The translations under genes were made by a program, and so were the position numbers. This document shows positions 17,496-26,214 of a stretch of 64,000 bases of DNA, piece by piece. The notes below the pieces were generated by a model. That model saw only the letters and a list, made by a program, of their open reading frames with translations, was not told the origin of the DNA and did no database searches. Position 1 is the stretch's first letter; each line of letters opens with the position of its first letter. Source of the DNA: Azospirillum oryzae (lineage in GTDB: Bacteria; Pseudomonadota; Alphaproteobacteria; Azospirillales; Azospirillaceae); the NCBI RefSeq assembly GCF_900177515.1, contig NZ_FXAK01000007.1, positions 372,001 to 436,000 on the forward strand, in the 5' to 3' direction.

Positions 17496-18136
17496 CCGTC
17501 GCCGCCAAGATCTGCGGGCTGAGCGAGCCCGAAAGCCTGCGCGCCGCCGTCGCCGGCGGGGCACGCTATGTCGGTTTCGTCTTCTACCCGCGCAGCCCGC
17601 GCGCCATCGCCCCGCCGATGGCGGCGGAACTGGCGCGGCTGCTGCCGACCGGCGTGCGCTCCGTCGGGCTGTTCGTCGATCCCGACGACGAGTTCCTGGA
17701 GCATGTCACCGGGCAGGTCCCGCTCGACCTGATCCAACTGCATGGCGCCGAGACGCCGCGCCGCATCGCCGAGATCAAGGCCCGCTATGCCCTGCCGGTG
17801 ATGAAGGCGGTGAAGATCGGCGGGCCGGAAGACCTGACCGCGGCGATGGAGGCGGCGGAGGTCGCCGACCGGCTGCTGTTCGACGCCAAGCCGCCGGCCA
17901 AGGTGTCGGCGCTGCCCGGCGGCAACGGCATCGCCTTCGACTGGACGATCCTGGCCGGCCGCCGTTGGCCGCGCCCCTGGATGCTGTCGGGCGGGCTGAC
18001 GGTGGACAATGTCGCCGAGGCGGTGCGGGTCACCGGCGCTACCGAGGTCGACGTGTCGTCCGGCGTGGAGGACCGCCCCGGCCACAAGGACCCGGCGCTG
18101 GTCCGCGCCTTCCTGGCGGCGGTCGGTTCTCTTTAG
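17492..18136 (+). CDS. trpF: phosphoribosylanthranilate isomerase
   Basis: A 214-residue enzyme of tryptophan synthesis converting N-(5-phosphoribosyl)anthranilate to CdRP. KICGL at residues 6-10 holds the catalytic Cys; GFVFYPRSPRAI, LIQLHGAE, LFDAKPP with the catalytic Asp, and DVSSGVEDRPGHKD with the phosphate loop follow. GGAGGG lies before the ATG, inside pyrF, which it overlaps by 4 bases. trpB and trpA are not in the window; the pyrF-trpF arrangement is common in this bacterial group. Confidence 0.97.
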   Translation: MTVAAKICGLSEPESLRAAVAGGARYVGFVFYPRSPRAIAPPMAAELARLLPTGVRSVGLFVDPDDEFLEHVTGQVPLDLIQLHGAETPRRIAEIKARYALPVMKAVKIGGPEDLTAAMEAAEVADRLLFDAKPPAKVSALPGGNGIAFDWTILAGRRWPRPWMLSGGLTVDNVAEAVRVTGATEVDVSSGVEDRPGHKDPALVRAFLAAVGSL

Positions 18137-18230
18137 GCTGGTTTCCGGCGAAAGCGCCCTGTTTTAGACGAATGCTTCGGCTTATCTTCGTCGCATGGCG
18201 GGACCTTGCGCCGTCGGGTAGGATGCGCCC

Positions 18231-19139
18231 ATGAGCGATTCGACCACTCCGTCCACAACCGAGGCGCTCGGCGCCGTGCTCGACGAGCATCTGCGCTGGA
18301 TCGGCCAGTGGCAGCGCGCTGTGTTCTACCGCGAGGGGCGCGGCGGGGAGCGGTCGTCGGCCCCGGCCTCCTTCCAAGCCTGGTGCCAAGCCGCCAGCCG
18401 CGACGACCTGCTGCAGCAGCCGGCGGTGCAGAAGCTGGCGACCCTGCACGAGCAGATGCACCGGCAGGCCCGGCTGATCCTGCTGAAGGCGTCCGGCGGC
18501 GAGCTGCCGACCGAAGCCGAGTTCGAGGGGGTGGTCGGCCGCTTCGAGGAGTTCATGCTGCATCTGCGCCGGATGGAGCGCGCCTTCGCCGCCGCCGCGT
18601 CCGGCTTGGACCCGCTGACCGGCCTGCGCACGCGGCGCGGCATGGGCGAGGCGCTGGAGCGCGAGCACAACCGCTACCGCCGCACCGGCCAGCCCTTCTG
18701 CGTGGCGTTGTGCGACATCGACAAGTTCAAGGGCATCAACGACAGCTACGGCCACGACATCGGCGACCGGGTGCTGGCCGCCACCGCCGCCGTCATCAGC
18801 CGCGGCGTCCGCAGCTTCGACGAGGCCTTCCGCATGGGCGGCGAGGAGTTCCTGGTCTGCCTGAAGGAGACCCGGCTGGACGAGGGTTATGAGGTGATCG
18901 AACGGCTGCGCGTGGATTTGATGCGCTCGCCGGTGGTGCTGCCCGATGGCCGGGTGATTCCGGTCACCGCGTCCTTCGGGCTGGTGGAGGCGGTGTCCGA
19001 CCTGACCGTCGACGATCTGGTGGTCTGCGCCGACCGCGCGCTCTATCAGGCCAAGAATTCCGGCCGCAACCGCGTGATCCGCTACGGCATCGACCGCCCG
19101 GAGCCGAAGCCGTCGGCGGCGAAGGCGGTGCGGGGGTAG
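18231..19139 (+). CDS. zinc-sensing diguanylate cyclase (CZB-GGDEF, DgcZ-like)
   Basis: A 302-residue soluble protein. The N-terminal helical domain matches the chemoreceptor zinc-binding (CZB) domain of E. coli DgcZ: EHLRW (His20), WCQ (Cys52) and LHEQMH (His73, His77) fit the one-Cys, three-His site in spacing and order. The GGDEF domain has DPLTGL, DIDKFKGINDSYGH and the active site RMGGEEF. An RxxD product-inhibition site (RSFD) lies five residues before it. In DgcZ, zinc binding blocks c-di-GMP synthesis, so this protein is predicted to make c-di-GMP when zinc is low. The assignment of the zinc site is mine from motif alignment. It follows trpF by 94 bases and may have its own promoter. 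Confidence 0.85.
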   Translation: MSDSTTPSTTEALGAVLDEHLRWIGQWQRAVFYREGRGGERSSAPASFQAWCQAASRDDLLQQPAVQKLATLHEQMHRQARLILLKASGGELPTEAEFEGVVGRFEEFMLHLRRMERAFAAAASGLDPLTGLRTRRGMGEALEREHNRYRRTGQPFCVALCDIDKFKGINDSYGHDIGDRVLAATAAVISRGVRSFDEAFRMGGEEFLVCLKETRLDEGYEVIERLRVDLMRSPVVLPDGRVIPVTASFGLVEAVSDLTVDDLVVCADRALYQAKNSGRNRVIRYGIDRPEPKPSAAKAVRG

Positions 19140-19222
19140 CTCGCCCCATTTCCGCAGGTCCGGTTCGCCGGTCACCGGGGCTTCAGCTTTGACGCTCTGG
19201 ACACATCTAGGGATGACTAGGA

Positions 19223-19247
19223 AAGTCTAGCTTCTAGCGCTAGACTT
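19223..19247. promoter_or_regulatory. CTAG-rich palindrome upstream of an ATPase gene
   Basis: AAGTCTAGC (19223-19231) and GCTAGACTT (19239-19247) form a perfect 9-bp inverted repeat with a 7-base centre that itself contains CTAG. The site lies about 42 bases before the preferred GTG start of the ATPase gene. Five CTAG tetramers fall between 19207 and 19243. It could be an operator or a recognition site. Confidence 0.5.
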
Positions 19248-19288
19248 CGCTATAAACCGCTGGCTATCGCATGCTTTGCCGAGGCCCA

Positions 19289-20452
19289 GTGGATCCCTAT
19301 CGCAATCCATTCGCACCGGGTGCGGGCAGCCGCCCTCCGGAACTGGCCGGCCGATCCGCCATCCTCGATATGGCGAGGATCTCCTGCGGCCGGGCCTTGA
19401 ATGGACGAAATGCGCGCCCGATCATGCTGCTGGGGCTACGCGGCGTTGGAAAGACCGTGCTGCTCAACGAGATCGGCCGGATTGCCGAGCGGGAGGGATT
19501 GCTTGTCTCCCGGGCCGAGTCTCCGGAAGGGGAAAGCCTCGCCCGCCTGATTTTCCCGGAAATGCGGAAAGTCATGAGATCGCTGTCGGGCGTGGAAGCG
19601 GCAAAGCACCTGGCAACACGCGGTCTCAAAGGCCTGCGGAACTTCGCGTCGATCTTCAAGATCGAGATGGCCGGTATCGAGGTGGGAGTGGAGCCTGAGC
19701 CTGGGCTGGCCGAGACAGGCGACCTTCAGTACGATCTGCCGGACCTGTTCACCTTGATCGGGAAGGCTGCCCAAGCCGCGGGGCGTGGCTGGCTGCTTTT
19801 GATCGACGAGGTCCAATACCTGTCCGACGCCGATCTGTCGGCGCTTATCGTCGCGTTGCATCGCACGTCGCAGGATGGCCTGCCCGTTCTGATGGTCGGT
19901 GCCGGTCTTCCGCAAATCGCCCGTTTGGCGGGAGAGGCCAAGTCGTACGCGGAACGGCTGTTTCAATACCCGTCCGTGGGTGCGCTTGATCCGGTCTCCG
20001 CTGGTCAAGCCGTCGAAAAACCGGTTCTCGATGAGGACGCCTCGATCACGCCGGAAGCACTGCGGGCCATCTATGAGCGCACGAAGGGCTATCCCTTCTT
20101 CATCCAGGAATTGGCCTCGGTCGTATGGGACAATTCGGAGGGACCGGAGATCACCGCCGCCGATGTCGAGCGTTCCTATGTGGAGACACTCGCGCGGCTG
20201 GACGAGGGCTTCTTCAAGGTTCGGATCGATCGCCTGACGAAGGCTGAGGTTCAGTTCGTCAAGGCGATGGCGCAACTCGGCGATGGTCCCTACGCGATGG
20301 CGGACATCGCCAAGTCGATGGGACGTTCCCAAAAATCCTTGGGACCGGCCCGGGCAAGCATCATTTCAAAAGGCATGGTCTTCAGTTCCGACCATGGCTA
20401 TCTGGATTTCAGCGTGCCGCTTTTCGCCGAATTCATGCGGCGGCAAGGCTGA
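19289..20452 (+). CDS. stand-alone P-loop ATPase of the AAA/STAND-like ATP-binding family
   Basis: A 387-residue protein (393 from the alternative ATG at 19271). It starts DPYRNPFAPGAGSRPPELAGR, a typical entry into this family (shown here in part). Walker A is GLRGVGKTVLL, Walker B is WLLLIDEVQYL, and a sensor-like VLMVGAGLP follows. The last 130 residues look like a lid plus a winged-helix (MADIAKSMGRSQKSLGPARASIISKG). No effector domain is fused and no partner gene adjoins. I prefer the GTG at 19289 because GAGG lies just upstream and the family usually starts there. Codon use and base composition are less GC-biased than in neighbours, which suggests recent gain. A switch-like or regulatory ATPase role is inference. 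Confidence 0.75.
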   Translation: MDPYRNPFAPGAGSRPPELAGRSAILDMARISCGRALNGRNARPIMLLGLRGVGKTVLLNEIGRIAEREGLLVSRAESPEGESLARLIFPEMRKVMRSLSGVEAAKHLATRGLKGLRNFASIFKIEMAGIEVGVEPEPGLAETGDLQYDLPDLFTLIGKAAQAAGRGWLLLIDEVQYLSDADLSALIVALHRTSQDGLPVLMVGAGLPQIARLAGEAKSYAERLFQYPSVGALDPVSAGQAVEKPVLDEDASITPEALRAIYERTKGYPFFIQELASVVWDNSEGPEITAADVERSYVETLARLDEGFFKVRIDRLTKAEVQFVKAMAQLGDGPYAMADIAKSMGRSQKSLGPARASIISKGMVFSSDHGYLDFSVPLFAEFMRRQG

Positions 20453-20579
20453 AAGGCAAAGTCGGCGATTCGGTCAATGGTGGTCCGGTTCGGCGCCCCT
20501 CCGGTCAGCCCCCTTGGCCCCGGCCCCCCTGACGCGCTAGGATCGCGATAACCTTACCGTCAGCCGCGATCCGGATTCC

Positions 20580-21230
20580 ATGCGCACCCTGCCTGAATTT
20601 CCCAACCTGTTCGTCCTCGACCATCCGCTGATCCAGCACAAGCTGACCCATATGCGGAACAAGGAGCGGTCGACCGGCGGGTTCCGTACCCTGCTGCGCG
20701 AGATCTCGCTGCTGATGGGCTATGAGCTGACGCGCGACATCCCGCTGACCACCGAGCGGATCGAGACGCCGCTGCAGCCGATGGACGCGCCGGTGATCCT
20801 GGGCAAGAAGCTGGCGGTGGTGCCGGTGCTGCGCGCCGGGCTCGGCATGTCGGCCGGGCTGCTGGAACTGGTGCCGTCGGCGCGCGAGGGTCATATCGGC
20901 CTCTACCGCGACCATGACACCAAGCAGCCGCACGAATATCTGGTGAAGCTGCCGCCGGCCGAAGGCCGCCTGTTCATCGTCGTCGACCCGATGCTGGCGA
21001 CCGGCAACTCCGCCGCCCATGCCTGCGACGTGCTGAACCGCCATGGCGTCGACGACGACAACATCCGCTTCATGGCGCTGGTCGCTGCGCCCGAAGGCGT
21101 GCGCCGCTTCCACGAGTCGCACCCGGATGTGAAGGTCTTTACCGCGGCGCTGGACAGCCACCTGAACGAGGACGCCTACATCGTCCCCGGCCTGGGCGAC
21201 GCCGGCGACCGCATGTTCGGCACCAAGTAA
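20580..21230 (+). CDS. upp: uracil phosphoribosyltransferase
   Basis: A 216-residue salvage enzyme that joins uracil and PRPP to give [20 protein letters not shown] opens the protein; [23 protein letters not shown], and the PRPP loop [12 protein letters not shown] follow. The uracil-binding tail [18 protein letters not shown] is complete. It is a single gene ended by a strong terminator. Together with pyrF this gives both the de novo and salvage routes to UMP in the window. Confidence 0.97.
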   Translation: MRTLPEFPNLFVLDHPLIQHKLTHMRNKERSTGGFRTLLREISLLMGYELTRDIPLTTERIETPLQPMDAPVILGKKLAVVPVLRAGLGMSAGLLELVPSAREGHIGLYRDHDTKQPHEYLVKLPPAEGRLFIVVDPMLATGNSAAHACDVLNRHGVDDDNIRFMALVAAPEGVRRFHESHPDVKVFTAALDSHLNEDAYIVPGLGDAGDRMFGTK

Positions 21231-21252
21231 GGATCGGTTCAGGGTAACGGAC

Positions 21253-21291
21253 AACGGGGCGGGCGCCGGCGGACGGCTCCGCCCCGTTTTT
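21253..21291 (+). terminator. rho-independent terminator of upp
   Basis: AACGGGGCGG (21253-21262) pairs with CCGCCCCGTT (21279-21288), followed by five T. The DUF2235 gene converges on it from the other side. Confidence 0.85.
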
Positions 21292-21305
21292 CGTTGGGCC
21301 CCTGG

Positions 21306-22412
21306 TCAGCCGGCCGGGGCCGGTTCCTCTTCCCGCAAGGTCCCGAACTGCACCAGCGCCTTGCGGTAGCCGATGTTGGGCGGCGCATAGCCGGCATCGC
21401 CGGCGGCGCGCTGCGGCACCGATGCGTGCAGGTTCTCCTCGCTGTAGGGCAGGACGCAGACCGGGCGGTAATGGCGCGGCTCCGCCAGTTTGCCGAGGCC
21501 GTCCAGGAAACGGGCGTAGGAATCGACGATGGTGCCCAGCGCGTTGTCCGCCGTCACCTCCGGCACCCAGATGGGGTCGATGGCCAAGCCGCAGGACTCG
21601 GCGTGCTCCATCATCCATTTCAGCGTGATGTCCGACAGCTTGTCGTCCTGATAGCCGCCGCCGACGTTCGAATGGCAGCCGGCGAACCAGCGCTGTTCCA
21701 TCCGCTGCGCCGGCTTGGCCTTCGGATCCCAGAGGTTCGCGGCGAAGGTCTTGCGGTGCTCGTCGATCGCCAGCGCCTGGAAGGCGTTGCGGACGAGGCT
21801 GCTGAGTTCGGTGTCGTGGAAACCGTAAAGCTCCTCGTCCAGATGCTGGCAGATGCCGAGCGGCACGCCGAGCGCGCCCACCGTGTCCCAGACGCCGAGG
21901 AAATGGATCGGGATCAGCGCCGATCCATGCGCCTCGCGGAACTGCTTCGCCTCGCCCACGTCGGGGCCGTCGTCCCGCTTGCGGTAGAGTGCATAGGCGT
22001 TGTCGGTCTGGTCCAGCTTGTCGGCCGGCAGCAGCCCGGCATTGCGGATCAGGCCGACGAGGCTGCGGGCGGTGTAGGCGCCGCGCGAGAAGCCCAGGAT
22101 GAAGACATGGTCGCCGTCATTGTAATGCTCGGCGAGAAAGCGGTAGCCGTCCTTGATCTTCTTGTCGATGCCGAGGCCGAAGGCGCCGCCGAAGATCTTG
22201 TCGAACCAGTCGTGGAGGAAGCCGCCCTTGTCGTCGGTGCCGACACCGGAGTCGTAATGGCTGATCTGTATCGTGCCGTCGGGGGCGGTCTTGAGAACCG
22301 ATTTGTGGAATTTCCAGACGTTGGTCGCCACCTCGTTGTCCTTGTCGGGCTGGTTGCCGCTGCCCGGCGTGTTCCAGGTGCCGTCGAAACACAGGACGAT
22401 CCGCTTCGCCAT
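21306..22412 (-). CDS. DUF2235 alpha/beta-hydrolase
   Basis: A 368-residue protein of the DUF2235 (T6SS phospholipase-effector-like) family. It starts KRIVLCFDGTWNTPGSGN and has YDSGVGT. The nucleophile elbow GFSRGAYTAR supplies the catalytic Ser, and WDTVGALGVP and the late GCHSNVGGGY (catalytic His region) follow. No signal peptide. No VgrG, PAAR or immunity gene lies nearby, so a secreted-effector role is not supported; a housekeeping esterase or lipase role is equally possible. The ATG at 22412 has GGGAGGG 5-6 bases upstream; the open frame extends 61 codons further without a better site. Confidence 0.85.
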   Translation of the reverse strand: MAKRIVLCFDGTWNTPGSGNQPDKDNEVATNVWKFHKSVLKTAPDGTIQISHYDSGVGTDDKGGFLHDWFDKIFGGAFGLGIDKKIKDGYRFLAEHYNDGDHVFILGFSRGAYTARSLVGLIRNAGLLPADKLDQTDNAYALYRKRDDGPDVGEAKQFREAHGSALIPIHFLGVWDTVGALGVPLGICQHLDEELYGFHDTELSSLVRNAFQALAIDEHRKTFAANLWDPKAKPAQRMEQRWFAGCHSNVGGGYQDDKLSDITLKWMMEHAESCGLAIDPIWVPEVTADNALGTIVDSYARFLDGLGKLAEPRHYRPVCVLPYSEENLHASVPQRAAGDAGYAPPNIGYRKALVQFGTLREEEPAPAG

Positions 22413-22605
22413 CTTGCCCTCCCTGCCATGCCTGCACACGTCCGGGATGATGGCGTATTTGTTTTTCCCTCTCAAAGTGTTTTTATCAAGCCCGACTATC
22501 GCAAGCAGATAGAAAGCCGCAAGACGTTCAATGGGCCTTGCGGTGGCCTTATGGCCGGCGATCGGATTGACGATCCAAACCGGGTCCGATCTCACGCGAT
22601 CCGAT

Positions 22606-23652
22606 CTATAGCCAGGCCGGAGTGTATGGGAAGTCGGCCGGGAACATCTTGAGGTAGTGTACCAGGCGCGGCCGGTCGGAGTGATTTGGCGTTGGGCCGT
22701 GCGCGAGCGCGTGGTGCCACAGGACGAGATCGCCGGCCCGTCCGGCGATGGGCGTCAGCGTCAGATGCTGCTGGGCGTGCATGCGCGGTGACGCGTCCGG
22801 CGGCAGGGAGTCGAGCCAGGTGCCGAGCGTGCGATGCATGCCCGGCACCACGCCGAGCGCCCCCTGGATCGCGGCGGTGTCGGTCAAATAGATCAAGCCC
22901 TGGACGCCGAACGGAATTGGGCGGACGAGGCTGACATCCCAATGGAGGTCCGGGCCGGGAAAGCCGCATCTCGGCGTGACCGGCGGATTGAAGCCCACGC
23001 GGTCGATGCTCACCCACAGGTCGGCACTTCCCCAGAGTTGGGCAAAGGCCTTGTGGATGCGCCGCGACCGCCGGTTGGCGTCCAGTGCCGGATGGCGGAA
23101 CAGTTGGGTGAACACGCATTGCTGAAGGTCCGTCCGCTCCTCCCAGGAGGCCGGATCGTCCGCCGATTTGCCCAGCACGTCCCACACCGCCTGTGCGGTC
23201 GCCCGGCAGGCTTCCGGGTCGATCGAGTCGTGCAGGATGACCCAGCCATGCTCCTCCCAATGGGCGAGGTCGTCGGCGTCCAGCACCGGGGCCATGGCGT
23301 CGATTTCGGCGGCCAGGGCGCGGGCGGCGGCGGGCGGCGGCAGCCCGGTGAGCGCGGCGTTGATGCGATCGACCGTGTCGCGGTCGACCGATCCGCCGTT
23401 GCGTTCAAGGATCCAGCCCTCGAAGGACGCGAAGCTGGGCCGGGCGACGCCCAAGTGGCGATACAACTCCTCCAGCCCGACCTGAAGGCCGCTGCTCAGC
23501 ACTTGGACGGCGTGCCATTCGCGCACGGCCTCGTCGCCCGCGGCGGTGGAGCCGGAGAACGGCCGTGACCAGATGCGCTTGAGGCCCATCACCCCGAGCG
23601 CCCCCACCTCGGCGAAGTCGGCTAGGGCGATGGTGCTGCGGGCCTGCGCCAT
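22606..23652 (-). CDS. phytanoyl-CoA dioxygenase (PhyH) family protein
   Basis: A protein of about 348 residues. The Fe(II)/2-oxoglutarate oxygenase core begins at HWEEHGWVILHDSID. The metal motif is LHWDVS (His-x-Asp), and the third His and the 2-oxoglutarate Arg fit HGPTPNHSDRPR near the C-terminus. The first 140 residues are a helical region I do not recognise. Substrate unknown; some relatives act in secondary metabolism or lipid side-chain oxidation. Start uncertain: the ATG at 23652 has no good ribosome site, and in-frame ATGs at 23724 and upstream exist. The 193-base gap to the DUF2235 start is AT-rich but shows no gene. Confidence 0.75.
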   Translation of the reverse strand: MAQARSTIALADFAEVGALGVMGLKRIWSRPFSGSTAAGDEAVREWHAVQVLSSGLQVGLEELYRHLGVARPSFASFEGWILERNGGSVDRDTVDRINAALTGLPPPAAARALAAEIDAMAPVLDADDLAHWEEHGWVILHDSIDPEACRATAQAVWDVLGKSADDPASWEERTDLQQCVFTQLFRHPALDANRRSRRIHKAFAQLWGSADLWVSIDRVGFNPPVTPRCGFPGPDLHWDVSLVRPIPFGVQGLIYLTDTAAIQGALGVVPGMHRTLGTWLDSLPPDASPRMHAQQHLTLTPIAGRAGDLVLWHHALAHGPTPNHSDRPRLVHYLKMFPADFPYTPAWL

Positions 23653-23981
23653 GGCGGCTGATCCAAACCGGGATGAGGAGCGAACTCCGCATGTTTGCCG
23701 GATCGGCGGCACCGATGCAACCATGGTGTCACGGGATGGCGGCAAGCACACTCACGGCATGCTCTGGCGAACGCATGACAACCTGGGTGAGAGGCATCGA
23801 GCGAGGTTCGGGCATATGCTTTCGGATCGCGTCCATGGCCGGTCGGGAAGTTCATGCCCCCAACTTCTCTGCGGGATTCAAGTCGTCGCCTTGCTGACGG
23901 CCCATCGGCGGGAAGCCGACATGCGGCATCCGCAGGACGTGCGACCCTGCCACTTGTGCGAAGGTGCCATATGACATTGGC

Positions 23982-23995
23982 TTGATTTCGATCAA
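23982..23995. promoter_or_regulatory. perfect Fnr box upstream of hemA
   Basis: TTGATTTCGATCAA matches the Fnr/FixK consensus TTGAT-N4-ATCAA at all ten defined positions. It lies 125 bases upstream of the hemA ATG in the 467-base gap between the PhyH gene and hemA, where I see no further gene. The gene at 40093 encodes a regulator expected to bind such a box. Confidence 0.85.
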
Positions 23996-24119
23996 TGCCG
24001 GGTGGCGTGACGGAAAGGATCATGCCATCCTCTTCGACGCGCCGACCGAATGGCCTAGCCCATATGCCTTCAACCGGTGCAGCCGATCCTTAGTGGATGA
24101 ACGCGAACGGGAACGCGCG

Positions 24120-25334
24120 ATGGATTACGAGACTTTCTTCCGCAACCAGATTGCGACCCTGAAGCAGGATGGCCGCTACCGGGTGTTCGCCAATCTGGAA
24201 CGCCATGCGGGCAACTTCCCGACGGCGACCTTTCGCGATTCCAACGGGCGCGAACGTCCGGTCACGGTCTGGTGCTCCAACGACTATCTCGGCATGGGCC
24301 AGCACCCGAGCGTCATGAAGGCGATGCACGACGCGCTGGATCAGGTCGGTGCCGGCGCCGGCGGCACCCGCAACATCTCCGGCACCAACATCTACCATGT
24401 GCTGCTGGAACGCGAACTGGCCGACCTGCACCACAAGGAAGCGGCGCTGCTCTTCACCTCGGGCTATGTGTCGAACGACGCGACGCTGACCACGCTGGGC
24501 AAGATCCTGCCCAACTGCGTGATCCTGTCGGACGCGCTGAACCACAATTCGATGATCACCGGCATCCGCAATTCGGGCGCCGAGAAGCACATCTTCCGCC
24601 ACAACGACCCCAAGCATCTGGACGAACTGCTGTCGGGCATCGCCCCCGGCCGGCCCAAGGTGGTGGCGTTCGAGAGCGTCTATTCGATGGACGGCGACAT
24701 CGCCCCCATCCATGACCTGTGCGACGTCGCCGACAAGCACGGCGCCATGACCTATCTGGACGAGGTCCATGCCGTCGGCATGTACGGCGCCCGCGGCGCC
24801 GGCGTGGCCGAGCGCGACGGCGCCATGGACCGGCTGACCATCGTCGAGGGCACGCTGGGCAAGGCCTTCGGCGTGCAGGGCGGCTACATCACCGGCTCTT
24901 CCGCGCTGATCGACTGCGTCCGCAGCTTCGCCGCCGGCTTCATCTTCTCCACCTCGCTGTCGCCGGTGCTGGCGGCGGGCGCACTGGCCTCCATCCGCCA
25001 CCTGAAGCACAGCCAGACCGAGCGGACGCAGCACCAGGAGCGCGCCGCCACGCTGAAGCGCATGTTCGCCGACGCCGGCCTGCCGGTGATGCCGTCGGTC
25101 AGCCACATCGTCCCGCTGATGGTCGGCGACGCCCACCGCTGCAAACGCGCGTCCGACGAGCTGCTGGACCGGCACAACATCTATGTCCAGCCGATCAACT
25201 ACCCCACCGTTCCGCGCGGGACGGAGCGGCTGCGCTTCACCCCGACCCCGCTGCACACCGACGCACAGATGGGCATGCTGGTCGATGCGCTGCTGGACGT
25301 CTGGAGCCGGCTGGACCTGCGGCTCGCCGCCTGA
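24120..25334 (+). CDS. hemA: 5-aminolevulinate synthase
   Basis: A 404-residue PLP enzyme that condenses glycine and succinyl-CoA to 5-aminolevulinate, the first step of heme synthesis in alphaproteobacteria. Motifs: [27 protein letters not shown], the PLP region [17 protein letters not shown], and the catalytic Lys in [15 protein letters not shown]. The C-terminal [22 protein letters not shown] is diagnostic for the ALAS branch of the oxoamine synthases. The start at 24120 gives the standard N-terminus. The Fnr box upstream predicts induction at low oxygen, as known for FnrL and hemA in Rhodobacter. Confidence 0.97.
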   Translation: MDYETFFRNQIATLKQDGRYRVFANLERHAGNFPTATFRDSNGRERPVTVWCSNDYLGMGQHPSVMKAMHDALDQVGAGAGGTRNISGTNIYHVLLERELADLHHKEAALLFTSGYVSNDATLTTLGKILPNCVILSDALNHNSMITGIRNSGAEKHIFRHNDPKHLDELLSGIAPGRPKVVAFESVYSMDGDIAPIHDLCDVADKHGAMTYLDEVHAVGMYGARGAGVAERDGAMDRLTIVEGTLGKAFGVQGGYITGSSALIDCVRSFAAGFIFSTSLSPVLAAGALASIRHLKHSQTERTQHQERAATLKRMFADAGLPVMPSVSHIVPLMVGDAHRCKRASDELLDRHNIYVQPINYPTVPRGTERLRFTPTPLHTDAQMGMLVDALLDVWSRLDLRLAA

Positions 25335-25524
25335 GCCGCACCCCCCTGGAAACCCTGGGAAAGACCCCTTTGGATGTAAGGACGTTTTGTCCTCTGGACA
25401 GACGGCTCGTGCGCCCCTACTTTGAGGGGTAGTGTTGCGACCGGTTCGCAGCTTTGTCGCTGCGGGTCGGCCGTTGCGCCTGCCGTCCATCCTTCAATCC
25501 AGGGCATCGCCCAGGGGGTTCGCC

Positions 25525-26070
25525 ATGTACCGTGACAACTCGCTGATGCCGAAGGAGGCTGTGCGCCTCGTCGTCCTGGGCACGCTGATCCAGGGCGGCC
25601 CGCTGCGCTACGCCGATCTGGCCGGTTCCGTCCGTCATTTCCTCGACCGCATGATGGGTCCGTCGCTGGACCTGATGGGCACCTCGCTGGAGATGCTGCG
25701 CTACGAGGGGCTGATCGAGGCGCTGGACGGCAGCGGCATGGAAGACAACGCCCTGCTGGGTCCGACCGAATCCGGCCGGGCGGAGTTCGACACGCTGATG
25801 CGCGCCAATGTCCGCGCGCCGTCGGCCGACGGGCTGAACAAGCTGGTCATCGCACTGAAGCTGCGCTTCTTGCATCTGCTGGACATCGAGTCGCAGCGCG
25901 ACCAGATCGACAACCTCGTGGCGCTCTGCGAGACCGAACTGGCGCGGTTGGGCGACCTGAAGCGGGCGAATGTCGGCAGCGACGGCCATTTCGCTTCCTG
26001 GCTGGACCGGGACATCACCCAGACGGAAGAACGTCTGGCCTGGTTCCAGGAACTGCTCTCCCGGCTCTGA
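25525..26070 (+). CDS. PadR-like winged-helix regulator (tentative)
   Basis: A 181-residue protein. Residues 8-75 look like a winged helix (AVRLVVLGTLIQGGPLRYADL then MLRYEGLIEAL, DNALLGPTESGRAEF as recognition and wing). The C-terminal half (LKLRFLHLLDIESQRDQI ... RLAWFQELLSRL) is helical, as in the PadR dimerisation domain. The start at 25525 follows AGGGGG; the longer frame upstream lacks a site. It sits between hemA and the Hpt gene with no clear operon partner, and its ligand is unknown. Family assignment is moderate. The gap from hemA (190 bases) holds only short weak hairpins. Confidence 0.6.
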   Translation: MYRDNSLMPKEAVRLVVLGTLIQGGPLRYADLAGSVRHFLDRMMGPSLDLMGTSLEMLRYEGLIEALDGSGMEDNALLGPTESGRAEFDTLMRANVRAPSADGLNKLVIALKLRFLHLLDIESQRDQIDNLVALCETELARLGDLKRANVGSDGHFASWLDRDITQTEERLAWFQELLSRL

Positions 26071-26113
26071 TCCCCTGCTCCGATCCCCCTGCGGGACCTA
26101 AGGTTTTATTTCG

Positions 26114-26148
26114 CGCGGCGCGCCCTTATCGCATAGGGGCGCGCCGCG
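26114..26148. terminator. strong hairpin terminator
   Basis: CGCGGCGCGCCC (26114-26125) and GGGCGCGCCGCG (26137-26148) are a perfect 12-bp stem with an 11-base loop. TCTGTTT follows on the plus strand and an A-rich stretch precedes it. Confidence 0.75.
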
Positions 26149-26214
26149 TCTGTTTCGGCGTGCGGTTTTGGTGTACCTTCGGGCTACCCCTTTCCCCCAG
26201 CCGGAACCCCCTCC

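Noticed and set aside
21306..22412. type VI secretion effector
   Set aside because: DUF2235 fits Tle-like effectors, but no VgrG, PAAR, adaptor or immunity gene is adjacent.
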